A DNA stretch of 64,000 nt, from NCBI GenBank assembly GCA_016188675.1, contig JACPHJ010000004.1, positions 19,808-83,807 of the forward strand. The letters are read 5' to 3'. The stretch's first letter is position 1. Every line of letters begins with the position of its first letter. A program made the position numbers and the translations under genes. Positions 26,877-36,102 of the stretch are shown in pieces. The notes beneath the pieces were generated by a model that worked only from the letters and a program-made list of their open reading frames with translations, was not told the origin of the DNA and searched no databases. This DNA is from Planctomycetota bacterium. Lineage in GTDB: Bacteria; Planctomycetota; Brocadiia; Brocadiales; Brocadiaceae.

Positions 26877-28307
26877 TGGGTAGAGATAATTTTCCTGAAC
26901 TACGGATACCTGTTTCCACCTATCGGCTACAATTTAACCGTCAGTTTACATTTTGTGATGCAAGGAAAATTATTTCTTACCTTAATGACCTTGGTATTAG
27001 TGATATATATGCCTCCCCCTATTTTAAGGCAAGAGAAGGCAGCCTGCATGGCTACGATATTAATGTAAAGGCATTTGACGACATATACACCAGATTCATC
27101 AAATCAAGGATCAACTTTCAAGACATTATTTATGAGAAAAAAATACTCATTATGGAGACGGTGATGTCCAGCGAGGTGAATACCCTGGGACACTTCCTGA
27201 ACCGGTTATCCGAGAAAAACAGGCACACAAGGGATTTTACCTTAAACAGCCTTACCGTAGTCATAAAAGAGGTTATCGCTTTTTTTCCTGTATACAGAAC
27301 GTACATACAACTATCCGGTGTATCTGAACGCGACCGCCGGTATATTGAACTGGCGGTATCGAAGGCAAAGAAAAAGAATCCTGCTGTAAACGTCTCAATT
27401 TTTGATTTTCTTAAGGACGTTCTGCTGCTCAAGTACCCTGAAAATTTTGAGGACGACGATAAAAAGGAGTGGCTCGATTTTGTTATGCGATTCCAACAGA
27501 TTACCGGTCCTGTCATGGCGAAAGGACTCGAAGATACTACCTTCTATGTGTATAACCGGTTTCTTTCCCTGAATGACGTGGGGGGAAATCCGGATAGATT
27601 CGGTACGCCCCTTGAGACCTTTCATGGACAAAATATAGAGAGGTTCAAGTCTTGTCCTTACGCCCTTATTACTACTATCTTATTACGGCATGTTCAATTC
27701 TCTCTCGCAAGCGCTGCTTAAGATAACTTCTCCGGGTATTCCTGATTTCTATCAGGGCACTGACTTATGGGATTTCTGTCTTGTTGATCCCGACAACCGC
27801 AGGCTGGTCGATTACGGTCTAAGAATCAAAATGCTGGAGGAATTGAAAAAAAGAGAACAGGAAATGTCAGAATTAGAACTTGCCGGTGAGTTAGTTCGCA
27901 ATATGGAAGATGGGAGGATAAAACTGTACCTGACATATAAAATCCTTAACTATCGGAAAAATAACAGAACACTATTTGAGAACGTGGAATATTCTCCTCT
28001 CGAAGTAAAAGGAGATAAGACGAACAACGTTTGTTCGTTTTTGAGGAAATTGGGAGATTCCGTCGTATTGGTTGTCGTCCCCAGATTTTCTACAAATCTT
28101 ATGCAACTGCCTGAACGGTTGCCCTTTGGAAAAGATGTATGGAAAGATTCGCATGTTGTTATACCATTTGAGGAAACAGGCATAAGCTACCGTAATATTT
28201 TTACAGGAGAGAATGTAAATACCGTAAGACAAAATGATTTAACTGTCTTATACTTGTCGGAAACATTCGCTAATTTTCCCGTTGCTTTAATGGAAAGAAT
28301 CGTCTGA
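26876..28307 (+). pseudogene. treY: Malto-oligosyltrehalose synthase with two internal deletions
   Basis: The start [16 protein letters not shown] to SLHGYDI (residues 11-62) is intact, then the sequence jumps near 27060 to the region [18 protein letters not shown] that in the family lies several hundred residues later. The GH13 catalytic barrel, including nucleophile and acid, is missing. A second junction near 27672-27690 joins the segment after LIPALITT-like CPYALITT to [20 protein letters not shown] and changes frame. The C-terminus with GIPDFYQGTDLWDF and DPDNRRLVDY is present. About 477 codons remain of an expected 700 or more. The gene starts within the treS stop. A shortened functional enzyme is very unlikely. 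Confidence 0.85.
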
Positions 28308-28331
28308 TTCGAAAGGTTAATTAAAAAATAC

Positions 28332-29402
28332 ATGAAAACAATTGCAACTTTTTCTCTTTGCACCCTTTTAGTTATATACCAATTATGTATTATCAATGTT
28401 GTTCTTGCAGATGAATGGAGCCTGGAAAATCAACCATTGAAGCATGAGTGGGGTTTGGAAGAGCGAACACCAAACTTTGAATGGGGTTTGGAAGAACAGA
28501 CAATAAGACATGATAAAAGCGACAGCGTAATACTCCATTACGACGGGAAGACGTGGGGCTGTATCTATAATGGACACGGCATATGGCTCAACGGTATCTA
28601 CGGATTCGATGGAAATGATATCTTCGCCATTGGTGACAGCGGTGTAATTCTCCACTACGATGGAAATTCATGGACTAGACAGGAAAGCAACGTTACTCAC
28701 AGACTCAATAGGGTTTGGGGGAGCAGCCACGATAATGTTTATGTTTCCGGAGATTACGGTACTATCCTTCATTACAACGGAAAGGACTGGACCAAATACC
28801 ATACGATGACCAGCGACTGGCTCAGCAGCACGTGGGGTCTTAATGAAAAATATATATTTGTTGTAGGCGCTTTGGGGAAGATATTGCATTATGATGGGAA
28901 AAAATGGAAAGACCAAAATAGCGGCACTTCCAACTGGCTTTATGGTGTCAGTGGCGACAGTAAGGATAATGTGTATGCTGTGGGAGATTACGGTACGGTG
29001 CTCCGTTATAATGGAAATGTATGGAAGAAGTTTGTTTTGAATACGAATAAGAGGCTTATGAGTGTTTGCGTGATTGATTCAAATAGTGTATTTGTGGTGG
29101 GCGCAGACGGTTTGATCCTTCATTACGATGGAATAAATTGGACACGTCAGAGAAGCGGTACGAATAACTGGCTGAGAAGGATATGGAGTATTAATAGTAA
29201 CAACGTCTTTGCAGTGGGAGATTACGGGACTATACTTCAGTACGATGGCACAAAATGGAATAAACAAAAAAGCGGGACGAATTATTTATTGTTTGGAATA
29301 TGGGGCGATAACAAAGACAACATATACGCTGTTGGGATTAATTCCAGCAGCCACTACAACCATCTTTTAGATGTATCGTATGGAACAAAACGAAATAAAT
29401 AA
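28332..29402 (+). CDS. Exported beta-propeller-like repeat protein
   Basis: A 356-residue protein with a signal peptide (about 1-26). Residues 28-60 are three 11-residue repeats (EWSLENQPLKH, EWGLEERTPNF, EWGLEEQTIRH). The rest has about seven 40-43-residue repeats with GTILHYNGKDWT, VYAVGDYG and WLSSTWG elements, likely forming a beta-propeller of about seven blades. No catalytic motif is seen. It follows treY by 24 bases but is probably unrelated; role may be envelope binding. Confidence 0.75.
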   Translation: MKTIATFSLCTLLVIYQLCIINVVLADEWSLENQPLKHEWGLEERTPNFEWGLEEQTIRHDKSDSVILHYDGKTWGCIYNGHGIWLNGIYGFDGNDIFAIGDSGVILHYDGNSWTRQESNVTHRLNRVWGSSHDNVYVSGDYGTILHYNGKDWTKYHTMTSDWLSSTWGLNEKYIFVVGALGKILHYDGKKWKDQNSGTSNWLYGVSGDSKDNVYAVGDYGTVLRYNGNVWKKFVLNTNKRLMSVCVIDSNSVFVVGADGLILHYDGINWTRQRSGTNNWLRRIWSINSNNVFAVGDYGTILQYDGTKWNKQKSGTNYLLFGIWGDNKDNIYAVGINSSSHYNHLLDVSYGTKRNK

Positions 29403-29528
29403 TTACTGCCATTTATCACTGTATCCGGGTTAAATATATGTTTGACTTATCAAATGATTTTGATTAAAGTATTAACCAATTATTCCATCTTATTTCATAA
29501 ATCATTAAGGTGGGAAGACTAAGATATT

Positions 29529-30377
29529 TTGGATAATTCCGCAGTTAGAACAGAAGGACTTACAAAGGTTTACAAGGATTTCTGGAGACGCAAAAGCGTT
29601 TCGGCGCTGACAAATCTTAATCTGAATATCGAGCGTGGTGAGATATTTGGATTACTCGGCCCTAATGGTTCAGGTAAAACAACTACGGTAAAATTGTTAC
29701 TCGGCCTCCTGTTTCCTACCAGTGGTAAATCCTGGTTGCTGGGTCATCCTTCAATCGATTTAGAGATTAAAAGTAAAATAGGTTTTCTACCCGAAGAATC
29801 CTATCTATATAAATTTCTTAATGCAGAAGAAATTCTGGATTTTTACGGGAAGCTCTTTGATATTCCAAAAACAGAAAGAAGATTGCGGATTGATAAATTG
29901 ATAGACGGTGTGGGGTTGCATCCATATCGGAAACGTCCGCTCAGCCAGTATTCGAAAGGCATGCTCAGGAGAATCGGCCTGGCGCAGGCCATTATAAACG
30001 ACCCGGAGTTGGTAATACTCGATGAGCCGACAAGCGGCCTGGATCCTATAGCCAGTCGTGAAATTAAAGACCTTATACAGGACTTTAAAAGGCAGGGAAA
30101 GACCGTTATCCTCTGCTCGCATTTATTGGCAGATGTGCAAAATATTTGTGACCGGATTGCCATCCTCAATAAAGGTGTTTTGCAAGTAATGGGCAACGTC
30201 CGGGAATTGCTTTCTCAAAAAGATGTCATAGAATTTGTGGTAAAGAATCTTTCGGATAAGGACGTACAGGAGGTTGAAACCTTTATTAAGAGCAGGAGTG
30301 GAAATGTGCTGTCCGTCAATCACCATGCATCTACCCTTGAAGAGTTGTTTTTAACTATCATACAACAGAGCAAATAA
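29529..30377 (+). CDS. ABC transporter ATP-binding protein (ABC-2 exporter type)
   Basis: A 282-residue ATPase starting at TTG (29529). Walker A GPNGSGKTT, signature YSKGMLRRIGLAQ and Walker B LVILDEPTSGLDP are present, with H-loop LCSHLLADV. The C-terminal extension is typical of NatA/CcmA-like exporters. The next gene encodes the permease, 21 bases downstream. Substrate unknown. A GGTGGGAAGA stretch upstream may act as ribosome site. Confidence 0.9.
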   Translation: MDNSAVRTEGLTKVYKDFWRRKSVSALTNLNLNIERGEIFGLLGPNGSGKTTTVKLLLGLLFPTSGKSWLLGHPSIDLEIKSKIGFLPEESYLYKFLNAEEILDFYGKLFDIPKTERRLRIDKLIDGVGLHPYRKRPLSQYSKGMLRRIGLAQAIINDPELVILDEPTSGLDPIASREIKDLIQDFKRQGKTVILCSHLLADVQNICDRIAILNKGVLQVMGNVRELLSQKDVIEFVVKNLSDKDVQEVETFIKSRSGNVLSVNHHASTLEELFLTIIQQSK

Positions 30378-30398
30378 ACTGTTCTTTTACTTGTTAAG

Positions 30399-31679
30399 AT
30401 GATACTAACTATCGCCGGTCATACTTTTCGGGAAGTACTTCGAAAGAAAATACTGCACGTATTGATTGGGCTTGGCATTATGATTATTGCCGTTTCACCC
30501 TTTATTCCGACCACAGACGAGCCTGATGCCCGGGTAAAAATGATGCTGGTGGTATTTTTTCAGGTGGTAGTACTCCTGTGTATTGTCGGGATAATTTTTC
30601 TTTCTGCCACATCGTTGCCTCACGAAATAGAAGACAGGACGATCTATGGTATTTTATCAAAACCCGTCTCAAGACTGAAAATTGTTGCAGGCAAAATAAC
30701 GGGATTTGCCCTGTTATCAGCCTTTCTATTGATAATTTTAGGTCTGTTAAACGTTGTTGCCATTCAACGGATTGCATCAAAATTACCTGAAGGATATAGA
30801 GGTATATTAAAAGCCAGGAACGAGTTTGCCGCATCACAGTTTTCCATTCAGGGTAAACCGCATCACGTCCGGGAGGGAATTGTATGGATCGAGGGAGGAA
30901 GGACTGGGATTGCGTTATGGAGTTTCTCCGAATTTTGCAAAAAGCCGGATGACAAATCTTCTTTTGAAGTAGAGTTCGACTTAAAAATAGACAGTGGCAG
31001 GAAAGATGTTGGTGCAATTCCATTAGTTGTGGGGATAGAGGATGCTGGTACGGGTCAAAGTAAAACCTCAGTTTTATCCGCAAGGGTAGACGAACCGTTA
31101 ACGGTAAAAATAGCCCCTGAGCTTGTTAGAAAAAGTAGTATCTTGAATATCACTGCTTTTCCCATACATAGTATGGATTACATCGGTGTGACCGGAGAAG
31201 ATGCCAAACTATACGCTGTTCGGAAAGGTTTTATATCCAATTATACAAAGGCCATTGGCATAACCTTTTTGAAATTTTTGTTGGTCGTAACTATTGCGGT
31301 AATGGGGTCTACGTACCTGTCCGCACCCGTAAGTATCGTATCGGCCTTAGTTGTTTTTTTGTGCGGGCATATTCTGGACTTTGTTAAAGATTTTTCTTTG
31401 GCAATTCAACGGTACGATGTGCATGAACATGCCCTGCCTGCGGCGCTTAAAAAACCCAATATTCTTTTGGTCTATATAGATTACCTTATTAAAAAACCTT
31501 TGGAATGGCTTACGGTTATTCTGCCGGATTTTAAAAGGTTTGATAGCCTGAAATTTCTCCTGAAAGGCATAAATATTTCATGGGAAACTGTTGGAGTTTC
31601 TGTGGGGTATACGGCATTATATGCGGGTATTTGCCTTTTCATATCATCCATAATATTTAAAAAGAGAGAATTTTTTTAA
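30399..31679 (+). CDS. ABC-2 type permease with large extracytoplasmic loop
   Basis: A 426-residue membrane protein. Two or three N-terminal hydrophobic segments with the LPHEIEDRTIYGILSKPVSR motif of NatB/GldF-type permeases are followed by a soluble loop of about 140 residues (about 125-280), then three or more hydrophobic segments. It pairs with the upstream ATPase. The large loop distinguishes it from the minimal permeases and may contact the following TPR-like protein. Confidence 0.82.
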   Translation: MILTIAGHTFREVLRKKILHVLIGLGIMIIAVSPFIPTTDEPDARVKMMLVVFFQVVVLLCIVGIIFLSATSLPHEIEDRTIYGILSKPVSRLKIVAGKITGFALLSAFLLIILGLLNVVAIQRIASKLPEGYRGILKARNEFAASQFSIQGKPHHVREGIVWIEGGRTGIALWSFSEFCKKPDDKSSFEVEFDLKIDSGRKDVGAIPLVVGIEDAGTGQSKTSVLSARVDEPLTVKIAPELVRKSSILNITAFPIHSMDYIGVTGEDAKLYAVRKGFISNYTKAIGITFLKFLLVVTIAVMGSTYLSAPVSIVSALVVFLCGHILDFVKDFSLAIQRYDVHEHALPAALKKPNILLVYIDYLIKKPLEWLTVILPDFKRFDSLKFLLKGINISWETVGVSVGYTALYAGICLFISSIIFKKREFF

Positions 31680-31688
31680 GCACTCTTG

Positions 31689-32501
31689 ATGCATCGAAAG
31701 AGGGTTCTTTTTTTAGTTGTATTAATTTGCGCTATCTTTTTTGTCAACATGTACGTTGTTTCTTTCCGTGAGACATCAAAGACTGCGGCGTATCGCTATG
31801 ACCCATCGGAAAGTATTCCATTGCTTCTCCTGGGTGGACTGCGTGGAATTGCGGTGGATTTTCTCTGGGCAAGGGCTATTGCCCGGCACGAGGAAAAAAA
31901 ATATTACGAATTGTTAACTATTAATAATCTGATAGCCAGGTTGCAGCCTAACTTTCCCGCAGTTTGGATTTTTCAGGCGTGGAACATGGCTTATAACATT
32001 GCCCACGAATGGGATGCAGCGCGAAATAAGTGGAAATGGGTTCGTATGGGGTTAACTTTCGCAAAGAAGGGAACGGTAAAAAACCCTGCCAGCGGTGATC
32101 TGTTCTTTGAGCTTGGGTATATGTATTTGCACCTGTTTGACCAGCGTTTCTTTAAATATGCGGAATATTACAGAGAACAACTGAAGCAGGAAGACGGAGA
32201 GGATAATTACGAAACATCGCTCTATTGGTTACGAAGATCTCTTTTGCACGACCCTAAATTGCATAACATTTTAGCCATAGAAAGGACTATCTGCCATGCC
32301 TTATGGCATGCGTCGCTGTGTGCTGAAAAAGAAGGGAATATTGATAAGGCGCTCCAATATGCGGAGTCAGCCTTAAACGAATGGAAGACTTACCGTGCAA
32401 ATCATCCGGATGATACTTCGACCAATGTGAATGAATTTATCAGTACAATCGGGAAGAAAAAGGAATTTTTACAAAGTATGCCAGAGAGAGACGTTTGGTA
32501 G
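31689..32501 (+). CDS. Membrane-anchored TPR-like protein of ABC exporter operon
   Basis: A 271-residue protein starting at ATG 31689. Residues 6-24 form a single membrane anchor; the remainder is helical with weak TPR features (NLIARLQPNFPAVWIFQAWN, and ALQYAESALNEWK). It begins about 10 bases after the permease stop, so the three genes form one unit. I do not recognise a named family. It may be an accessory subunit on the outer face of the exporter. Confidence 0.65.
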   Translation: MHRKRVLFLVVLICAIFFVNMYVVSFRETSKTAAYRYDPSESIPLLLLGGLRGIAVDFLWARAIARHEEKKYYELLTINNLIARLQPNFPAVWIFQAWNMAYNIAHEWDAARNKWKWVRMGLTFAKKGTVKNPASGDLFFELGYMYLHLFDQRFFKYAEYYREQLKQEDGEDNYETSLYWLRRSLLHDPKLHNILAIERTICHALWHASLCAEKEGNIDKALQYAESALNEWKTYRANHPDDTSTNVNEFISTIGKKKEFLQSMPERDVW

Positions 32502-32566
32502 TAAAGTGAAGTTTTAGTTATGTATCAACAAAGTTTAGAAAAGAGAAAGGAGAGAAATTCAAGTCG

Positions 32567-34996
32567 ATGAATAGTTTTTTATGTAAATTTAAACCTATTT
32601 TTAGAAACAATCGTGTTAGCATTGTAATGATAATGTTAATGCTAACCATCCTGATCCTTGGGGCGTCAAGGTCGGGATTATTTTCTCGCAACGTCCAGGC
32701 GCAGACTGCGCTAAAGACCAATGCAGAAAAGCCCATGTTTGAACTTGGAGAATCCACCCCAAAAGACAAACCTCTGTTTGAGTTGGAAGCTCCGATACAT
32801 AAAGCAGCAGAGACGTCACACTCAATACCCAAATTGTGGTGGATTGCACCGATAGGTGCACTGTTTGCCCTTTTTTACGCACGAAAGTTCTACAAAGAAG
32901 TCATGAAGGCGCCTGAGGGAAACGAAAAAATGATTTCGATAGCCGGACATGTCAGAGAAGGCGCTTATGCCTATCTGCGGCAGCAATACAAGGTCGTGGG
33001 TATATTTTTTATCGGCGCATTTCTTGTCCTTCTCTTAATCTCCTTTGGATTGCACTCTCAATCAAAGGTAGTGCCTTTCGCATTCTTAACCAGCGGTTTC
33101 CTGTCCGGCCTTGCAGGTTTCCTTGGAATGAAGACGGCCACCAGCGCCAGTTCAAGGACGGCTGAAGGTGCAAGGAAATCCCTGAACCAGGGTCTTCAGG
33201 TTGCGTTTAGGAGCGGCGCCGTGATGGGGCTGATAGTTGTGGGCATGGGGCTTCTGGACATCTCCTTGTGGTTTTTCGTCTTCCGTAAGTTTACCGATAT
33301 CTCATTACTCGATATGGCAATGATGTTGCCGTGCTTCGGTATAGGCGCCAGTTCCCAGGCCTTGTTTGCAAGGGTCGGAGGCGGGATATTCACAAAGGCA
33401 GCGGATGTGGGCGCTGACCTCGTGGGTAAGATAGAGGCAGGAATCCCCGAAGATGATCCAAGGAATCCCGCAACTATTGCCGATAACGTCGGAGATAATG
33501 TCGGCGACGTTGCAGGTATGGGTGCAGACCTGTACGAGTCGTATTATAATTCGATGCTGGCCTGTGCAGCGTTGGGTGTAACCGCCGGTCTTGGTATTGC
33601 CGGCATGGTTGTGCCCATGATTTTGGCAGGGGTAGGCATCTTCCTTTCCATCCTAGGTATTTATGCCGTTAAGACAAAAGAAGAAGCAACACAGAAAGAA
33701 CTCCTGAAGGCATTGGGAAAAGGAATCAACCTGAGTTCCATTCTAATCTTGATTGTCTCATCCGTAATTATCAAGTTTATGCTGCCCCACAATTTTGGCG
33801 TCTGGGGTTCGATTGTAACAGGATTAATAGCGGGGGTTATTATTGGTAAAGGTACGGAATACTATACCTCATCCAATTATTCGCCGACAAAGGGCATTGC
33901 CGAACAGGCAAAGACAGGCCCTGCAACGGTTATTATTGATGGTATTGCTACGGGAATGATGTCTACGATTATACCCGTTATTACTATCTCCATTGCAATC
34001 TTGTTAAGCTATATGTTTGCGGGTGGTTTTTCAAATATCTCCCTTGGTCTTTATGGAATTGCTATTGCAGCAGTCGGCATGCTGTCAACATTAGGATTGA
34101 CACTTGCAACCGATGCTTATGGACCTATTGCAGATAATGCCGGTGGCAACGCTGAGATGAGCGGCCTTGAACCCTATGTCAGAGAGAGGACGGATGCCCT
34201 CGATGCATTGGGAAATACAACCGCTGCAACAGGAAAAGGCTTTGCTATTGGTTCTGCCGCACTAACGGCTATGGCGCTGATTGCCTCCTTTGTTGAACAA
34301 ATAAAGGTAGGGTTAGAAAAGTCAGGGGTACATGCCATTCAGGTTGCCGGGGCTTCAATTGATATGGCAAATGCCAAATTATCCGATCTCATGGGCTATC
34401 TGGATGTTACCCTGATTAATCCAAAGGTCCTGATCGGCCTGTTTATCGGCGGTCTGTCAGCGTTTATTTTCAGCGCTATGACAATGAAAGCCGTAGGTCG
34501 AGCCGCAAGAAGCATGGTGGAAGAAGTCAGGAGGCAATTTAGGGAAATTGCCGGTATTATGGATGGAACGGGAAAGCCCGATTATGCAGCATGTGTAGCG
34601 ATTAGTACCAGAGGCGCGCAAAGAGAGATGTTCGTTCCTTCACTCCTTGCTTTATTGGTGCCTATTTTAACCGGGTTAGTCCTGGGAGTCCCTGGTGTTG
34701 TTGGACTTTTAGCCGGAAGTTTAACCGTGGGGTTCCTGCTGGCGGTCTTTATGGCAAATGCAGGCGGAGCCTGGGATAATGCTAAAAAGTACATCGAAGG
34801 CGGGGCGCTCGGAGGAAAGGGTTCGCCAGCGCACAAGGCTGCTGTTGTGGGTGATACCGTAGGGGATCCTTTCAAAGACACGTCGGGACCTTCTTTGAAT
34901 ATCTTGCTTAAGCTTATGTCTATCGTGTCAGTTGTATTCGCTGGAATTATCATTAAATTTTCACCGAAGATAGGCGCACTGTTACATCTTCATTAA
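32567..34996 (+). CDS. hppA: Membrane-bound ion-translocating pyrophosphatase
   Basis: An 809-residue integral membrane enzyme that pumps H+ or Na+ using PPi. The catalytic stretch DVGADLVGKIEAGIPEDD followed by NPATIADNVGDNVGDVAGM and the GSPAHKAAVVGDTVGDPFK C-terminal motif are present. GNTTAATGKG carries Ala and Thr at the positions that mark the K+-dependent class, where K+-independent enzymes have Lys. The N-terminus has a hydrophobic segment and then an 80-residue hydrophilic extension with KPMFELGES and KPLFELEAP repeats before the second helix. An AAGGAGAG site precedes the ATG. Na+ versus H+ specificity cannot be read with certainty. Confidence 0.95.
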   Translation: MNSFLCKFKPIFRNNRVSIVMIMLMLTILILGASRSGLFSRNVQAQTALKTNAEKPMFELGESTPKDKPLFELEAPIHKAAETSHSIPKLWWIAPIGALFALFYARKFYKEVMKAPEGNEKMISIAGHVREGAYAYLRQQYKVVGIFFIGAFLVLLLISFGLHSQSKVVPFAFLTSGFLSGLAGFLGMKTATSASSRTAEGARKSLNQGLQVAFRSGAVMGLIVVGMGLLDISLWFFVFRKFTDISLLDMAMMLPCFGIGASSQALFARVGGGIFTKAADVGADLVGKIEAGIPEDDPRNPATIADNVGDNVGDVAGMGADLYESYYNSMLACAALGVTAGLGIAGMVVPMILAGVGIFLSILGIYAVKTKEEATQKELLKALGKGINLSSILILIVSSVIIKFMLPHNFGVWGSIVTGLIAGVIIGKGTEYYTSSNYSPTKGIAEQAKTGPATVIIDGIATGMMSTIIPVITISIAILLSYMFAGGFSNISLGLYGIAIAAVGMLSTLGLTLATDAYGPIADNAGGNAEMSGLEPYVRERTDALDALGNTTAATGKGFAIGSAALTAMALIASFVEQIKVGLEKSGVHAIQVAGASIDMANAKLSDLMGYLDVTLINPKVLIGLFIGGLSAFIFSAMTMKAVGRAARSMVEEVRRQFREIAGIMDGTGKPDYAACVAISTRGAQREMFVPSLLALLVPILTGLVLGVPGVVGLLAGSLTVGFLLAVFMANAGGAWDNAKKYIEGGALGGKGSPAHKAAVVGDTVGDPFKDTSGPSLNILLKLMSIVSVVFAGIIIKFSPKIGALLHLH

Positions 34997-35003
34997 CGTG
35001 CCG

Positions 35004-35107
35004 AAGTTCACCGCCAGAGACGCAAAGGACGCAAAGAAAACCGGTTTTTAAACTTCACAGTCTTTCGGTTTCTCTGCGACCTCGGCGTTCTCTGCGGTGA
35101 GCGGCAG
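35004..35107. repeat. Inverted repeat, TTCACCGC(A)GAGACGC family
   Basis: The left arm gttcaccgccagagacgcaaag (35009-) pairs imperfectly with gttctctgcggtgagcgg (about 35088-35105). Related arms occur at 40145-40256. It lies between hppA and the zinc-ribbon gene and could also act as a transcription barrier. Confidence 0.65.
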
Positions 35108-35142
35108 TTTTTTAAAACTCTGTCAAGGAATTGGAGGTAATT

Positions 35143-35400
35143 ATGCCGGGTGAAATACTTACAGAAAGGGATGACAGAATATGCCCTAATACAAACTGTC
35201 AATTTGACAATCATGTAAAAGGGGCAAATTTTTGCATCCTGTGCGGTACGCTCCTGTATCATAGGTGTGAGAATTGTTTGGATGTGAATCCACGATATGC
35301 AAGATTTTGCTACTACTGTGGGAGCAGTCTGTCAGAAGTTAAACCATCTATTCAATATGACGCCGATTTTGGTGGAAATGTTAACGCCCAGCAGAGATAA
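35143..35400 (+). CDS. Small zinc-ribbon protein
   Basis: An 85-residue protein with cysteine pairs CPNTNC, CILCG, CENC and CYYCG, a double zinc-ribbon pattern. The ATG at 35143 follows a strong GGAGG. Function unknown. Its 3' end overlaps the rsfS start by 23 bases, indicating co-translation. Confidence 0.78.
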   Translation: MPGEILTERDDRICPNTNCQFDNHVKGANFCILCGTLLYHRCENCLDVNPRYARFCYYCGSSLSEVKPSIQYDADFGGNVNAQQR

Positions 35401-35770
35401 ACTTTCAGGAGGAACAGAAACGTTAGATTCAAAGGAGATTGCAATCTTCTGTGCAAGGATTGCTGATGCTAAAAAGGCCGAGGATATTTTAATCTTCGAT
35501 GTCCGGCGATTGACGTTTATCACAGATTTCTTCGTTATTTGCAATGGCTCCAATAAACGGCAATTACAGAGTATTGCTGGCGAGATAGAATTGAAATTGC
35601 ATAGTCATGGTATCCACGGAGTCGGTATCGAAGGATACACAGATGGCCGATGGATACTCATGGACTATGGAGATGTCGTCATTCACCTTTTCGACAGGGA
35701 AATGCGGCACTTTTATGATCTTGAACTTCTGTGGGGTGATGCGCCAAAGTTATTGTGGAAGCCGGATTGA
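35378..35770 (+). CDS. rsfS: Ribosomal silencing factor RsfS
   Basis: About 130 residues. IADAKKAEDILIFDVRRLTF, FVICNGSNKRQLQSIAGEIE and GYTDGRWILMDYGDVVIHLF match RsfS, which binds uL14 and blocks 50S-30S joining in starved cells. The start is uncertain: the ATG at 35378 has GGTGG upstream, but an AGGAGG at 35406 suggests a later or unusual start; upstream ATG at 35357 is possible. The 3' end overlaps rpsU convergently by 58 bases. Confidence 0.9.
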   Translation: MLTPSRDKLSGGTETLDSKEIAIFCARIADAKKAEDILIFDVRRLTFITDFFVICNGSNKRQLQSIAGEIELKLHSHGIHGVGIEGYTDGRWILMDYGDVVIHLFDREMRHFYDLELLWGDAPKLLWKPD

Positions 35771-35988
35771 GGGCGGGTAGTGCCTGGTTGCCCTGAGATG
35801 CCTAATTTTTGCGCCCTTTTAATATTTTTGATTCTCCGGCTTTCCTCACGGCGTTTTCTTTCTGAAGGTTTTTCGAAATACGCCATGCGTTTTGATTGAT
35901 TAATGATACCTTCTTTGTCACACATCTTTTTAAATCTTCTTAATGCTTCTCTTATGTTTTCATCGGATGATATTTGTACTTTCGCCAT
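35713..35988 (-). CDS. rpsU: 30S ribosomal protein S21
   Basis: A 91-residue protein with AKVQISSDENIREALRRFKK and CDKEGII, then FEKPSERKRREESRR, the bS21 signature. The last 30 residues extend beyond the usual length and lie over the rsfS 3' end on the opposite strand, so the two messages are complementary over 58 bases. Confidence 0.93.
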   Translation of the reverse strand: MAKVQISSDENIREALRRFKKMCDKEGIINQSKRMAYFEKPSERKRREESRRIKNIKRAQKLGISGQPGTTRPQSGFHNNFGASPHRSSRS

Positions 35989-36102
35989 AAATATTTCAAT
36001 GATCCTTTCTTTTAAATGGTTATTGCTAAAAATTTTAGTTGGTTATTCTAATTTATATTATATTCGACGTCAAGTGAAAAAATTTCTATTTGTCAAATAA
36101 CT

